Shown piece after piece: positions 1-6,591 of a DNA stretch of 49,496 bases; positions within the stretch are counted from its first letter, which is position 1, and the number at the start of each line of letters is the position of its first letter. Location: NCBI GenBank assembly GCA_027062625.1, contig JAMOSZ010000015.1, positions 1 through 49,496 of the forward strand, in the 5' to 3' direction. Source of the DNA: Nautiliaceae bacterium. GTDB lineage: Bacteria > Campylobacterota > Campylobacteria > Campylobacterales > Nautiliaceae. Made by a program: the position numbers and the translations under genes. The notes beneath the pieces are model-generated. The model was not told the origin of the DNA and made no database searches. It saw only the letters and a program-made list of their open reading frames with translations.

Positions 1-335
1 TTAGTTTTATGCCATACAAAAAACTGAAAAGTATCAAAAAGTGGATCAAAAATTTCATGCCATCTGCCAATTAAATTATAAGAGCAAAAAGCAAATATAT
101 TGCCTGTTGGCTTTAAGACCCTTAAAAATTCATCTTTAAGTATTGCCGGATCAAACCCCTTGTCCCACTCAGCTATATCATTATTTATTTCACTTCTCCA
201 AGAAAATTTCATATTACCAGTTGAATACTCTCCTAAATTATAAGGAGGGTCTGTTAAAATTAAATCTACACTATTATCAGGTAAAGTTTTTATTTTCTCA
301 AATGCATCACCTAAAATTAATTTATATTTATCCAC
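1..335 (-). CDS. DNA adenine/cytosine-N4 methyltransferase, N-terminal part (cut by window edge)
   Basis: This is the N-terminal ~111 residues of a beta-class amino-methyltransferase; the rest lies beyond the left edge. The reverse strand reads without a stop from a GTG at 335, giving VDKYKLILGDAFEKI and then TDPPYNLG near residue 30. That is catalytic motif IV (DPPY), and its place at the N-terminus, ahead of any SAM-binding FxGxG, marks the beta class. The GTG start is preceded by AAGGA at 8 nt and overlaps the stop of the restriction-enzyme gene by 8 nt, so the two are translationally coupled. It presumably protects the host DNA from that enzyme. The modified base (N6-A or N4-C) and recognition site cannot be told from this fragment. 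Confidence 0.85.
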   Translation of the reverse strand, partial: MDKYKLILGDAFEKIKTLPDNSVDLILTDPPYNLGEYSTGNMKFSWRSEINNDIAEWDKGFDPAILKDEFLRVLKPTGNIFAFCSYNLIGRWHEIFDPLFDTFQFFVWHKT

Positions 336-1125
336 CTAGATATTCCTTTTTAATTTTTTCAAGGGCATTTTTTATAATATATGAATTTTTAGAATATTCA
401 TCTAAAACAATATTATACCCATTTTTACTTTTTGTAATAAAATTCCAAAAACCTTTTCCAATTAAAAGCTCATCTTTAGAAAAAAATTGTAATACTCTTC
501 CTTGTTTCCAATCTTTTCCTTCCCCAAACCTATTATAAGCAGTGGCAAAAAAACATTTGATATTATTTGTTTGCTGATTATTATATAAAATACAAAACTG
601 TTCCAATAAAGCCTCTTTTTCAGCCCTTGCTTTTTTGTTATCCAAATCTCCACCAATTTTTAACTCTATTAAATAGTGAAAACTATTTTCTTTATCAAAT
701 AAATAATAATCACTTTCGTGAGTTTTTACTTTTTTTGAACCACTTTTAATTTTTAACAATTCATAATCTTGTAAAGAAGGATTTTTTGTTCTATTTTTAT
801 AACTTTCTAATAGTTCTGCTATTTGTAAAATTTGCTCTTCAAAAATATATCCTTCTACCTTTTTATATACCTCAAAAAAGAGTTCTGCAATATTGATAGC
901 CATTTTTTCTAACATATTTCCTAATGCACTGTCAAAAGATCTAACAAGAGCAGTATAATATCTAAGTTCATCTCCTAACACAGCAATAAAAGGATTATGA
1001 ATTTTCATATTTATAGTTCCATTTGGATCATCTTTTTCCCCTATATGTCTTGAAGAAAAGCCTTCTGCAAAACTTTCGACTGAACTTTTAACAATACTTC
1101 TAATTGCTTTTTCTTTTGAAATCAC
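328..1125 (-). CDS. type II restriction endonuclease, TdeIII-like
   Basis: 265 aa, likely the nuclease partner of the adjacent methyltransferase. A PD-(D/E)xK core is visible: D139 in ESDYYLFD followed by E154-L-K156 in YLIELK, each in a predicted beta strand. The C-terminal stretch with CFFATAYNRFGEGKDW and then ELLIGKGFWNFI resembles the TdeIII-type restriction endonuclease family as I remember it; this family call is weaker than the nuclease call. It starts at a GTG (1125) with AAAGGG 6 nt upstream, only 3 nt after the ciaB stop, so it is probably transcribed from the same operon. Its stop overlaps the methyltransferase start. If the family call is right, the target may be a GGNCC-like site, but that is not readable from sequence. 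Confidence 0.7.
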   Translation of the reverse strand: MISKEKAIRSIVKSSVESFAEGFSSRHIGEKDDPNGTINMKIHNPFIAVLGDELRYYTALVRSFDSALGNMLEKMAINIAELFFEVYKKVEGYIFEEQILQIAELLESYKNRTKNPSLQDYELLKIKSGSKKVKTHESDYYLFDKENSFHYLIELKIGGDLDNKKARAEKEALLEQFCILYNNQQTNNIKCFFATAYNRFGEGKDWKQGRVLQFFSKDELLIGKGFWNFITKSKNGYNIVLDEYSKNSYIIKNALEKIKKEYLGG

Positions 1126-1128
1126 TTT

Positions 1129-2850
1129 TTACCCTTTATAAATCTTATTTCCAATTTCTTGATATCTTTTGTAATAATATCTTACAAATTCATCAGCCTT
1201 CTTATTTAAAGGATAGAAATTTTTATCTTTATAAACAAACTTATCTAAAAACTCTTTTGCATCTCTTTTTTCTACATAATGATTAGCTAAATTAAGATAA
1301 GTCTCTTTATACCAATTTTTAAGCTCACTATACTTTGAATAATCATATTCAAGGTTTTTACCGTTAAATTTAATTACTCCACTCTCAAAAAGCCCACTTA
1401 AATGAATAAGCCCTTCAATATAATAAGGCAGCACCTCATCAACTTCCATCCACCCTATAAGTCCTACCGCTCTTTTTATTGTATCATCTAAAATAGCATC
1501 TATTAAATCTTTTTCTTCATTTTCAAAAAATGCCATAAGTCCACCAGTTGTAGCTTTAAACTCTTCAATATTTTTAAACATTCCACTTTTATTCATTACT
1601 CTCTCACTCTCTTCATCAACCCATAAAATATGCCCAAACTCGTGCCCAATTGTAGTAATATCATAAACTTTTATAAATTTTTCTCTATCTTCTAACTCAC
1701 TATAAAATCTATCCATAAAACTTTTACCAAAAATTTCATAACTAAGTGCCATTTTTGGTCTTGCTTTTATATCTTCATAAACTTTATCCACAAAAGCAAA
1801 TATTTTTTTACCTTTTTCAAGGCTAACTTGCTCATCATTTGGTACAACCTGAGCTGAAAATAGTCCGTTAAATTCAGCTCCATAAAACGTAGCCGGTGTT
1901 GAGATATAAAGCTGAGTTTTATTAATATTTTGCAACGCTTTATTTAAAAGCTCTTTATCAAGGCAATATTTTTTATACATTTTTACGATACTTTTCTTTA
2001 CTTCGCTTTTTAAATTTGGATTCTTAATCCTAACATCAAGTTCAAGGGCTACGGCTTTGCGGAATTTATCTTCATAATATTCAAGAGGATGCCCTACTTG
2101 AATTGGAGCTTTTATATCCATCCAAACTTCATCAACTTTTTGCCACTTTTGTAAAAGATTCTCTCTTGCAACCAATGCCTCTTTGAGTGCCTCAAAATAT
2201 CTTATCCACTCTATCTTAAATTCATCCTCTAAATCAACCAAATTAAAAACCAATTCATCAATTGCCAAAACCGCTTCATCAATCTCTTTTTGAAAAACTT
2301 CATAATAACTTCTAACTCTATACTCTCCATCTTCTTTAACCAATACCGAATAGCTTCTCTCTTCATCAATTAAGCCTCTCTCCATTAAAAACGCCATAAC
2401 TTTTGACTCATCTCCGCCAAATTCAAGGCTTAACTCTTCATTAATTGTATAAATTATATGATTCATCCAAGCTGGTTGCCATTTCGAAAAAGCTATTCCT
2501 ATTTTATGCACCCCTTTTAGAACTTCACTATAAAAAGGTCCTACAAAAGCAGCAATCTCATCAATTAATTTTTTATGCTCGTTTAGCCAAAAATTTTTCG
2601 TAATTTCATACAATCTAAATTGAATATCCCTTATTCTCTTTTTATCAAAATCTTTTAACATATTAAAAAGAGCATCCTCTCTTAAATGAAAAACTCTTTT
2701 TTTTAAAGCAAAAAGATTATCTTCGTTTATTTTTAATCCAAACTCTTTTAAAATTCCTTCAAAAACTTCCATAATCTCTTTTGGAGGATTTTTAAAGTAA
2801 CTATTTACTCTTTTATCTCTTTTTCTAACAACTTCATATGCCTCTAAATT
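1129..2850 (-). CDS. ciaB: CiaB-family HExxH metalloprotease-like protein
   Basis: 573 aa when started at the ATG at 2850, which has GGAGG 4 nt upstream; an in-frame start at 2868 would overlap the upstream gene and has no better ribosome site. The protein belongs to the Campylobacterota-wide family named after the Campylobacter invasion antigen B. A zinc-protease motif is plain: HEFGH at residues 403-407 within TTIGHEFGHILW, and a downstream glutamate-rich helix NIEEFKATTGG around 427-437 that would supply the third zinc ligand, as in gluzincins. There is no signal peptide or membrane segment, so it is probably cytoplasmic. It sits at the end of the thioredoxin-reductase-like cluster and just before the restriction genes. 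The invasion role assigned in Campylobacter cannot be assumed here; a peptidase role is inference from the motif. Confidence 0.85.
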   Translation of the reverse strand, partial: NLEAYEVVRKRDKRVNSYFKNPPKEIMEVFEGILKEFGLKINEDNLFALKKRVFHLREDALFNMLKDFDKKRIRDIQFRLYEITKNFWLNEHKKLIDEIAAFVGPFYSEVLKGVHKIGIAFSKWQPAWMNHIIYTINEELSLEFGGDESKVMAFLMERGLIDEERSYSVLVKEDGEYRVRSYYEVFQKEIDEAVLAIDELVFNLVDLEDEFKIEWIRYFEALKEALVARENLLQKWQKVDEVWMDIKAPIQVGHPLEYYEDKFRKAVALELDVRIKNPNLKSEVKKSIVKMYKKYCLDKELLNKALQNINKTQLYISTPATFYGAEFNGLFSAQVVPNDEQVSLEKGKKIFAFVDKVYEDIKARPKMALSYEIFGKSFMDRFYSELEDREKFIKVYDITTIGHEFGHILWVDEESERVMNKSGMFKNIEEFKATTGGLMAFFENEEKDLIDAILDDTIKRAVGLIGWMEVDEVLPYYIEGLIHLSGLFESGVIKFNGKNLEYDYSKYSELKNWYKETYLNLANHYVEKRDAKEFLDKFVYKDKNFYPLNKKADEFVRYYYKRYQEIGNKIYKG

Positions 2851-2861
2851 CATAATCCCTC

Positions 2862-3173
2862 CTACCAATCATTCCAAGAATGCACTTTTTTAATCACTTG
2901 GAGTCCATCAACTTCACTAATTGCAGAAAATCCAATATCTTGAAGATACTCCTCATCAAATTTAACCAAAGAGATAATATACCCTCCATTCCTCAAAGCC
3001 CTAAAATAAGGCTTAATATCCTCTTTTCTATCAAGGATAATAAAGTGAAAATATCTTTTATAATTTACATCCTTATCAATAAACTCCCCATCAAAAATAT
3101 CTTTATTCGTAGTCCCAACTTTTGGATTATCCCCTTTGCTTATACTATCAATTATTTGTTGAATAATCTCCAT
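2862..3173 (-). CDS. conserved hypothetical protein
   Basis: 103 aa, not recognised. The middle part (YFHFIILDRKEDIKPYF, then LRNGGYIISLVKFDEEYLQ) alternates strands and helices in the manner of the last third of a Rossmann-like fold, for instance a methyltransferase C-terminus, but no SAM-binding or catalytic motif is present. Its ATG shares one base with the stop codon of the NifX-like gene (TAATG), so translation is coupled, and it lies 11 bp ahead of the ciaB start. The placement inside a tight operon with ferredoxin:thioredoxin-reductase-like genes argues that it is a real gene and may serve the same process; no function is proposed. Confidence 0.6.
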   Translation of the reverse strand: MEIIQQIIDSISKGDNPKVGTTNKDIFDGEFIDKDVNYKRYFHFIILDRKEDIKPYFRALRNGGYIISLVKFDEEYLQDIGFSAISEVDGLQVIKKVHSWNDW

Positions 3174-3466
3174 TATATACTCCCATAAGAATAAAGCTCT
3201 TTGAATAAAAACGCTTCAACCACTTCATCAATCCCCATTCCCTCTCTTGGACACATCAAAGGCTCAGCTCCCATTTCAATAAAATCAAAAACATACTCCT
3301 CTTTTGGAGTAACAAAAAAGTGAACCCCTCCTACTAAATCATCTCTACTCTTAACATATTCTATCTTCTCAACTCTTCCATTATTTACAAAAACTTTTGC
3401 AAACTTTTTAGCATCTTTACTTGATGAGCAAACCCCATCTCTAAGAGGAATTCCCAAAACAAACAT
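3173..3466 (-). CDS. small NifX/NifB-C-terminal-like protein
   Basis: 97 aa when started at the ATG at 3466, preceded by AAAGGGGATAGG. This start falls 1 nt past the stop of the rhodanese-fusion gene, which makes it better than the in-frame upstream codon at 3508. The N-terminal MFVLGIPLRDG and the C-terminal EMGAEPLMCPREGMGIDEVV followed by EAFLFKEL resemble the pattern of dinitrogenase iron-molybdenum-cofactor (NifX/NifB C-terminal) domains, in which a ribonuclease-H-like fold ends in a variable-Gly-x-x-EEA helix. The resemblance is weak and there is no nif gene nearby. In this context a role in handling an Fe-S or metal cofactor is possible but unproven. Confidence 0.5.
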   Translation of the reverse strand: MFVLGIPLRDGVCSSSKDAKKFAKVFVNNGRVEKIEYVKSRDDLVGGVHFFVTPKEEYVFDFIEMGAEPLMCPREGMGIDEVVEAFLFKELYSYGSI

Positions 3467-3467
3467 C

Positions 3468-4187
3468 CTATCCCCTTTCAATCTCTCCTGGGTAATCGGC
3501 AATTCCATAAGTTAAATTCCCTACTTTATCAAAACCAAGTTGTTGTTGAAGCGCTCTTTGAAGATATGCACTTCTACTTCCAACATGACAATAGATAATA
3601 ATTCTTTTATCCTTTAACTTCATCCATTCATCCAAATCGTATTGAACTCTACTTATTGGTAAAAGTTTATCAGTCCCTTTTATCCTCATCATTTGATGCT
3701 CAAAAGGCTCACGAATATCAATAAGTTCAAAATCCAAAAGCTCTTTTTCTCTTGCCTTTAATAAAACTTCAAGCTCACTTCCTAAAAGTTGCTCTTTTTT
3801 CAAAATCTCTTCAAGCTCATTTACACTAAGCCCATCTATCTTAATATGAGAGTTTTTATTTGCTTTTTGACTAAACTTCTCAGAACAAAAAATACCACAA
3901 TGGCAAGCCCCTTTATTTGGAATTTCATCTTCAATTGCTTGTTTGCAAGGGCAAATTCTATTATCGGCACTTACATATTTACCATCTTTTTCAATTACCG
4001 GAAAACAAGGACAAAATCTTTTCCCATAAAGGAGTTTATTGTTTGTAAGCCCTTTTAAAACCCTCTCAACAATTTCTTCATCAGGATTAAATTTCCACCC
4101 AAACTGCTTAACTACTTTGTGAGCAAACTTTTCAGTCTTTAAAAATTCTTGCTGAAATTCAGGAGAATTTATATCAACTGTTTTCAC
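3468..4187 (-). CDS. ferredoxin:thioredoxin reductase catalytic-chain domain fused to rhodanese domain
   Basis: 239 aa in two domains. Residues ~1-110 are an FtrB-like catalytic chain with the diagnostic cysteine set: FCPCFPV, ICPCKQA, ACHCGIFC, i.e. CPC...CPC...CHC. In the known enzyme these hold a [4Fe-4S] cluster and a redox-active disulfide that passes electrons from ferredoxin to thioredoxin. Residues ~150-239 are a single rhodanese domain with the active-site loop CHVGSR (CxxGxR) in IIIYCHVGSRSAYL, which would carry a persulfide. Between them is a charged helical linker. The start is a GTG that overlaps the stop of the upstream paralogue by 4 nt (GTGA). The fusion suggests Fe-S/disulfide chemistry applied to sulfane sulfur; no variable (FtrA) subunit is in the window. 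Confidence 0.85.
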   Translation of the reverse strand: MKTVDINSPEFQQEFLKTEKFAHKVVKQFGWKFNPDEEIVERVLKGLTNNKLLYGKRFCPCFPVIEKDGKYVSADNRICPCKQAIEDEIPNKGACHCGIFCSEKFSQKANKNSHIKIDGLSVNELEEILKKEQLLGSELEVLLKAREKELLDFELIDIREPFEHQMMRIKGTDKLLPISRVQYDLDEWMKLKDKRIIIYCHVGSRSAYLQRALQQQLGFDKVGNLTYGIADYPGEIERG

Positions 4188-4519
4188 TTATCACCTTTTA
4201 ACTCTTCACACTTATTAGGATTACAAAAGATTCCACAATGACAACATTCCTCTTTTACTTCATACTCAATTGCCGGTTTGCAAGGACAAATTCTATCATC
4301 CTTATCCCCCATTGGAATAAAGCATGGACAATATCTTTTCCCATACATCAATTTATTCCTTGTAAGCCCCATTACAATTGCATCATAAACCTCTTTATTT
4401 GGATTTAAACACCATCCAAACTGCTTTACAACTTTTTCAACAAATTTTTTTGTTTTTTCCTCTTCTTTTTTAAACTCCTCACTATTTACATCCACATTTG
4501 TTCTTTTTGGTGCAAGCAT
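4184..4519 (-). CDS. ferredoxin:thioredoxin reductase catalytic-chain-like protein
   Basis: 111 aa from the ATG at 4519, which has AAAAAAGGAG 5 nt upstream; codons further upstream (to 4549) run into the promoter. It carries the same CPC...CPC...CHC pattern as its neighbour (YCPCFIP, ICPCKPA, CCHCGIFC) plus extra cysteines near the C-terminus (CNPNKCEE). About half of it aligns by eye with the N-terminal half of the fusion protein (VVKQFGW, GLT-NK-L-YGKR), so the pair arose by duplication. It should be a cytoplasmic [4Fe-4S] disulfide reductase drawing electrons from reduced ferredoxin. It is first gene of the minus-strand operon that continues to the restriction genes. Confidence 0.85.
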   Translation of the reverse strand: MLAPKRTNVDVNSEEFKKEEEKTKKFVEKVVKQFGWCLNPNKEVYDAIVMGLTRNKLMYGKRYCPCFIPMGDKDDRICPCKPAIEYEVKEECCHCGIFCNPNKCEELKGDK

Positions 4520-4539
4520 AACATCTCCTTTTTTAAAAG

Positions 4540-4545
4540 ATTTTA
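4540..4545 (-). promoter_or_regulatory. putative -10 box of the FTR-like/ciaB operon
   Basis: The minus strand reads TTGATAAAATC, giving TAAAAT about 20 nt before the ATG at 4519. A run of T precedes it, as is usual for Campylobacterota sigma-70 promoters, which often lack a -35 box. It is a one-mismatch match only. Confidence 0.4.
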
Positions 4546-4575
4546 TCAAAAAAAAGTAAAAAAATAAAATTAAAG

Positions 4576-4592
4576 TGATTAATTTTTAATCA
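4576..4592. promoter_or_regulatory. 17-bp perfect inverted repeat, candidate operator
   Basis: TGATTAA-TTT-TTAATCA, with two 7-bp arms, lies between the divergent FTR-like promoter and the old glnB promoter. Its centre is about -51 from the expected minus-strand start site and about -65 from the plus-strand one, positions typical of an activator. High AT content makes chance palindromes more likely. Confidence 0.3.
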
Positions 4593-4636
4593 ATTATTCA
4601 ACTTAATTAATAAATTTTTTCAGATAAAATTTCGCA

Positions 4637-4642
4637 TATAAT
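4637..4642 (+). promoter_or_regulatory. putative -10 box ahead of the glnB remnant
   Basis: TATAAT 13 nt before the ATG of the glnB remnant, in GCATATAATTTTAAG. It has the look of an intact promoter now driving a dead gene. Confidence 0.5.
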
Positions 4643-4655
4643 TTTAAGAAGCAAA

Positions 4656-4762
4656 ATGAAAAAGATTGAAGTTATAATAATAGAAAATCACGCAAAACAG
4701 GTAAAATTGGAGATGGTAAAATCTTTGTATTACCAATTAAAGAGGCAATAAAAACTAAAACA
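4656..4762 (+). pseudogene. glnB: glnB (PII signal protein) remnant with large internal deletion
   Basis: The ATG at 4656 opens with MKKIEVII, the usual PII N-terminus. About nine codons later the frame breaks, and a different frame from 4682 reads RKTGKIGDGKIFVLPIKEAI, the highly conserved PII C-terminal signature ([RK]TGxxGDGKIFVxPVEEAxxxRT). Roughly 85 codons between these two ends, including the T-loop with its uridylylation tyrosine, are missing. The original reading frame runs to a stop after ~30 residues. The gene cannot make a PII protein. It is followed at once by remains of amtB, so this was a standard glnB-amtB operon. Confidence 0.85.
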
Positions 4763-4763
4763 A

Positions 4764-5233
4764 GCAAAAGCAGTAGCAACCGTTACTTGGATAATATTAG
4801 ATTACATAAAATATGGAAAACCTAGTTTACTTGGAGCAGCAAATGGAGCGATAGCTGGATTTGTAAATGTAATTAGAGCGTTAATTATTGGAATTGGTGG
4901 AAGTGTGAGCGGATTTTTAGGAGTTACTTGGATTAAAAAAGTTCAAATACAACGATAGTTTAGATATTTTTAAAATCCACTTTATCTCTGGACTTTGAAG
5001 AGCAATTGCGACTGAAATTTTTGCACTAAAAGACTTGACTTGGACTGAAAGCCCATTTTACAATAAAAGAGATAAACTTGCTCAACTTTGGGTACAACTT
5101 CAATCAGTAATTGTAACGATTATGACAATTACTGTGCTAAAAATTGCATCATTAATTACTGATAAAGAGGTAGGAAAAAGAGATTGAAGGGCTTGATTTT
5201 ACTCAATACAAAGAAAAAGAATTTAATCTTTAA
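4764..5233 (+). pseudogene. amtB: amtB (ammonium transporter) 3' remnant, frameshifted
   Basis: Three frames together give the C-terminal part of an Amt protein. From 4764: ATVTWIILDY, KPSLLGAANGAIAGF and RALIIGIGG, with the conserved TPAAG stretch missing, ending at TAG 4956. From 4945 in the next frame: KYNDSLDIFKIHFISGL, matching the DDSLDxFGxHGxGG motif, then a TGA at 4996, then RAIATEIFA, and later QLWVQLQSVIVTIMTI. A last shift restores IEGLDFTQYKEKEFNL, the conserved EGLDxTxHGExAY tail, ending at TAA 5231. The first ~270 residues, including most membrane helices, are gone. Two frameshifts, one internal stop and two deletions make this clearly dead. Confidence 0.85.
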
Positions 5234-5244
5234 TCCTTTTTTGT

Positions 5245-5250
5245 TATAAT
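5245..5250 (+). promoter_or_regulatory. putative -10 box of the NtrC-like gene
   Basis: TATAAT in TTGTTATAATTTTGC. The expected start site near 5257 leaves an mRNA beginning just before AAAAAAGG (5256-5263), which supports translation starting close to 5271 rather than at the ATG at 5322. Confidence 0.5.
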
Positions 5251-5270
5251 TTTGCAAAAAAGGTATAAAA

Positions 5271-5936
5271 ATTTTTATAGCGAAATCTAAATATCTTAAA
5301 AAAATAAAAGAATTAGCAGATATGGCAAAAGAGTTAAAACTTAGTATTTACATTTGGGGAGAGAGAGGAGTTGGAAAAAGCTTTTTAGCAAGATATATCT
5401 CCCCAGATGCTATCATTAATAAATTATCTACTACTAAACCTATTATAATTGAAGATTTTGATAAAAATCCATCTCTAAATTTTAAAAATCCTTTTTTAAT
5501 AGCAACTGGCACAAAACCTCTCTCAAAAGAGACAATTAAAAAATATTTCTCAATAGATATTGAACTAAAACCTCTAAAAGAACATAAAGAAGATATTTTA
5601 GAATTTGCAAATTATTTTAAAAGCCAAGCCCAAAAAGAGTTAAAAATTCAAAAAGAGATTTCATTAGAAAATTTAGATATATCGGAAAATCTAAACTCTT
5701 TAAAAAGAGACATTTATAAAAGACTTTTACTCCCAAGCGATAAAGAAGAGATTTTTGATATTTTAAAAGATATTTATAAAACAAATCATAAAACATACGA
5801 AGAGGAGCTTTGCTTGTTTGAGAGAACACTTTTTAGTGCAATGAAAGAAAAATATACTTCCAAACTCAAAATTTCAGAAAAGTTAAAAATCAATAGAGTA
5901 ACATTAACAAAAAAGATGAGGCAACTTGATGTTTGA
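5271..5936 (+). CDS. reduced NtrC-like AAA+/Fis-HTH regulator with non-canonical start
   Basis: 221 aa if begun at the ATT at 5271 (201 or so from the first ATG, 5322). The stretch before that ATG reads FIAKSKYLKKIKELAD, which is the normal opening of a sigma-54-activator AAA+ domain (fiGxSpxMkxvxxla), so the true protein starts upstream, yet no ATG, GTG or TTG exists in frame between the stop at 5247 and 5322. ATT (7 nt after AAAAAAGG) or ATA at 5265 are the candidates. Walker A is GERGVGKS (residues 30-37). A degenerate Walker B (IIIEDFDKNP) and PLKEHKEDI follow, but the GAFTGA loop that contacts sigma-54 is absent. The C-terminus (LFERTLFSAM to INRVTLTKKM) is a Fis-type helix-turn-helix. 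It probably binds DNA but cannot activate sigma-54 in the usual way. It overlaps the PAS gene by 8 nt. Confidence 0.7.
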   Translation: MFIAKSKYLKKIKELADMAKELKLSIYIWGERGVGKSFLARYISPDAIINKLSTTKPIIIEDFDKNPSLNFKNPFLIATGTKPLSKETIKKYFSIDIELKPLKEHKEDILEFANYFKSQAQKELKIQKEISLENLDISENLNSLKRDIYKRLLLPSDKEEIFDILKDIYKTNHKTYEEELCLFERTLFSAMKEKYTSKLKISEKLKINRVTLTKKMRQLDV

Positions 5937-6591
5937 AGAATTTTGCGAGCATGATATAAATCCTTTTATTATTTTTAATCAAAAAGGGGAAATTAAATAT
6001 TGCAATCAAGAAGCAGAAATACTCCTCTCATACATAAACCAAAAAGAAATCTTTCAATTTGTAATTAAAAATGCACCAAAAAATCCAGAGATAATTACTG
6101 AATTTAAAAAAATAAAATTTAATGACTTTGAATTTACAGGCCATACAATTGGATATAAAGATGAAAAAGAGATTGGAGTTAGATTCTTTATTGATACTCA
6201 TCTTCATTCAATAAATTTAGAAGATTTAGAAAAGAGTAACATACTAAAACTTATCCGCTTTGCAGTTGAATATACAAAATTAAAACACCAAACAAAATTT
6301 AAAATCTACCCAGACCCAGACTTACCAGAAATTTTTATAAATAAAAAAGCATTTATTAATCTGCTACTTGATATATTAGAAGGACAAAGAGAGGCAGAGA
6401 TTGAGACAAAAATTAAAATTGGTGAATACATAAAAATCCAAAATAAAAAGTATCCAATACTCTCTATCATAATCATTACAACACTAAAAAAAGAGATAAA
6501 AAGTAACTTTTTTGAAGTCATTAGCTTAGATAATGGATATATAATCCAAATTCCAATAATAAAAGAGAAAGATGAAAATAGTAATACTTGA
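5929..6591 (+). CDS. PAS-domain protein with degenerate histidine-kinase region
   Basis: 220 aa from the ATG at 5929, which has GAGG 7 nt upstream and overlaps the previous gene by 8 nt; the TTG one codon earlier is a worse choice. Residues ~5-95 look like a PAS sensor domain (INPFIIFNQKGEIKYCNQEA). The remainder follows the order of an NtrB-type kinase, with a helical region and a stretch FINKKAFINLLLDILEG that parallels the N-box, but there is no phospho-accepting H-box, no N-box asparagine and no G boxes, so it should not bind ATP or phosphorylate. There is no membrane segment. With the preceding gene it resembles a hollowed-out NtrB/NtrC pair, and could act by protein contact. Confidence 0.6.
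   Translation: MFEEFCEHDINPFIIFNQKGEIKYCNQEAEILLSYINQKEIFQFVIKNAPKNPEIITEFKKIKFNDFEFTGHTIGYKDEKEIGVRFFIDTHLHSINLEDLEKSNILKLIRFAVEYTKLKHQTKFKIYPDPDLPEIFINKKAFINLLLDILEGQREAEIETKIKIGEYIKIQNKKYPILSIIIITTLKKEIKSNFFEVISLDNGYIIQIPIIKEKDENSNT

Noticed and set aside
143-538. 131-codon plus-strand open frame over the restriction and methyltransferase genes
   Set aside because: The composition (Phe, Tyr, Leu, Ser) is that of translated antisense AT-rich sequence, and both minus-strand genes are supported by motifs.
389-1128. possible toxin-antitoxin reading of the left-edge pair
   Set aside because: The DPPY methyltransferase motif and the D...ExK nuclease motif point to restriction-modification.
2880-3188. 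102-codon plus-strand open frame opposite the 103-aa hypothetical
   Set aside because: The minus-strand gene has a coupled start (TAATG) and fits the operon; the plus-strand one has no ribosome site.
4656-4752. a short peptide gene read from the glnB ATG (about 30 codons)
   Set aside because: Its first residues are PII and the next frame gives the PII C-terminus, so it is a fragment and not a small gene.
4996-4998. TGA as a recoded tryptophan or selenocysteine in the amtB remnant
   Set aside because: The same region has frameshifts and deletions, so the TGA is ordinary decay; all other genes in the window use normal coding.
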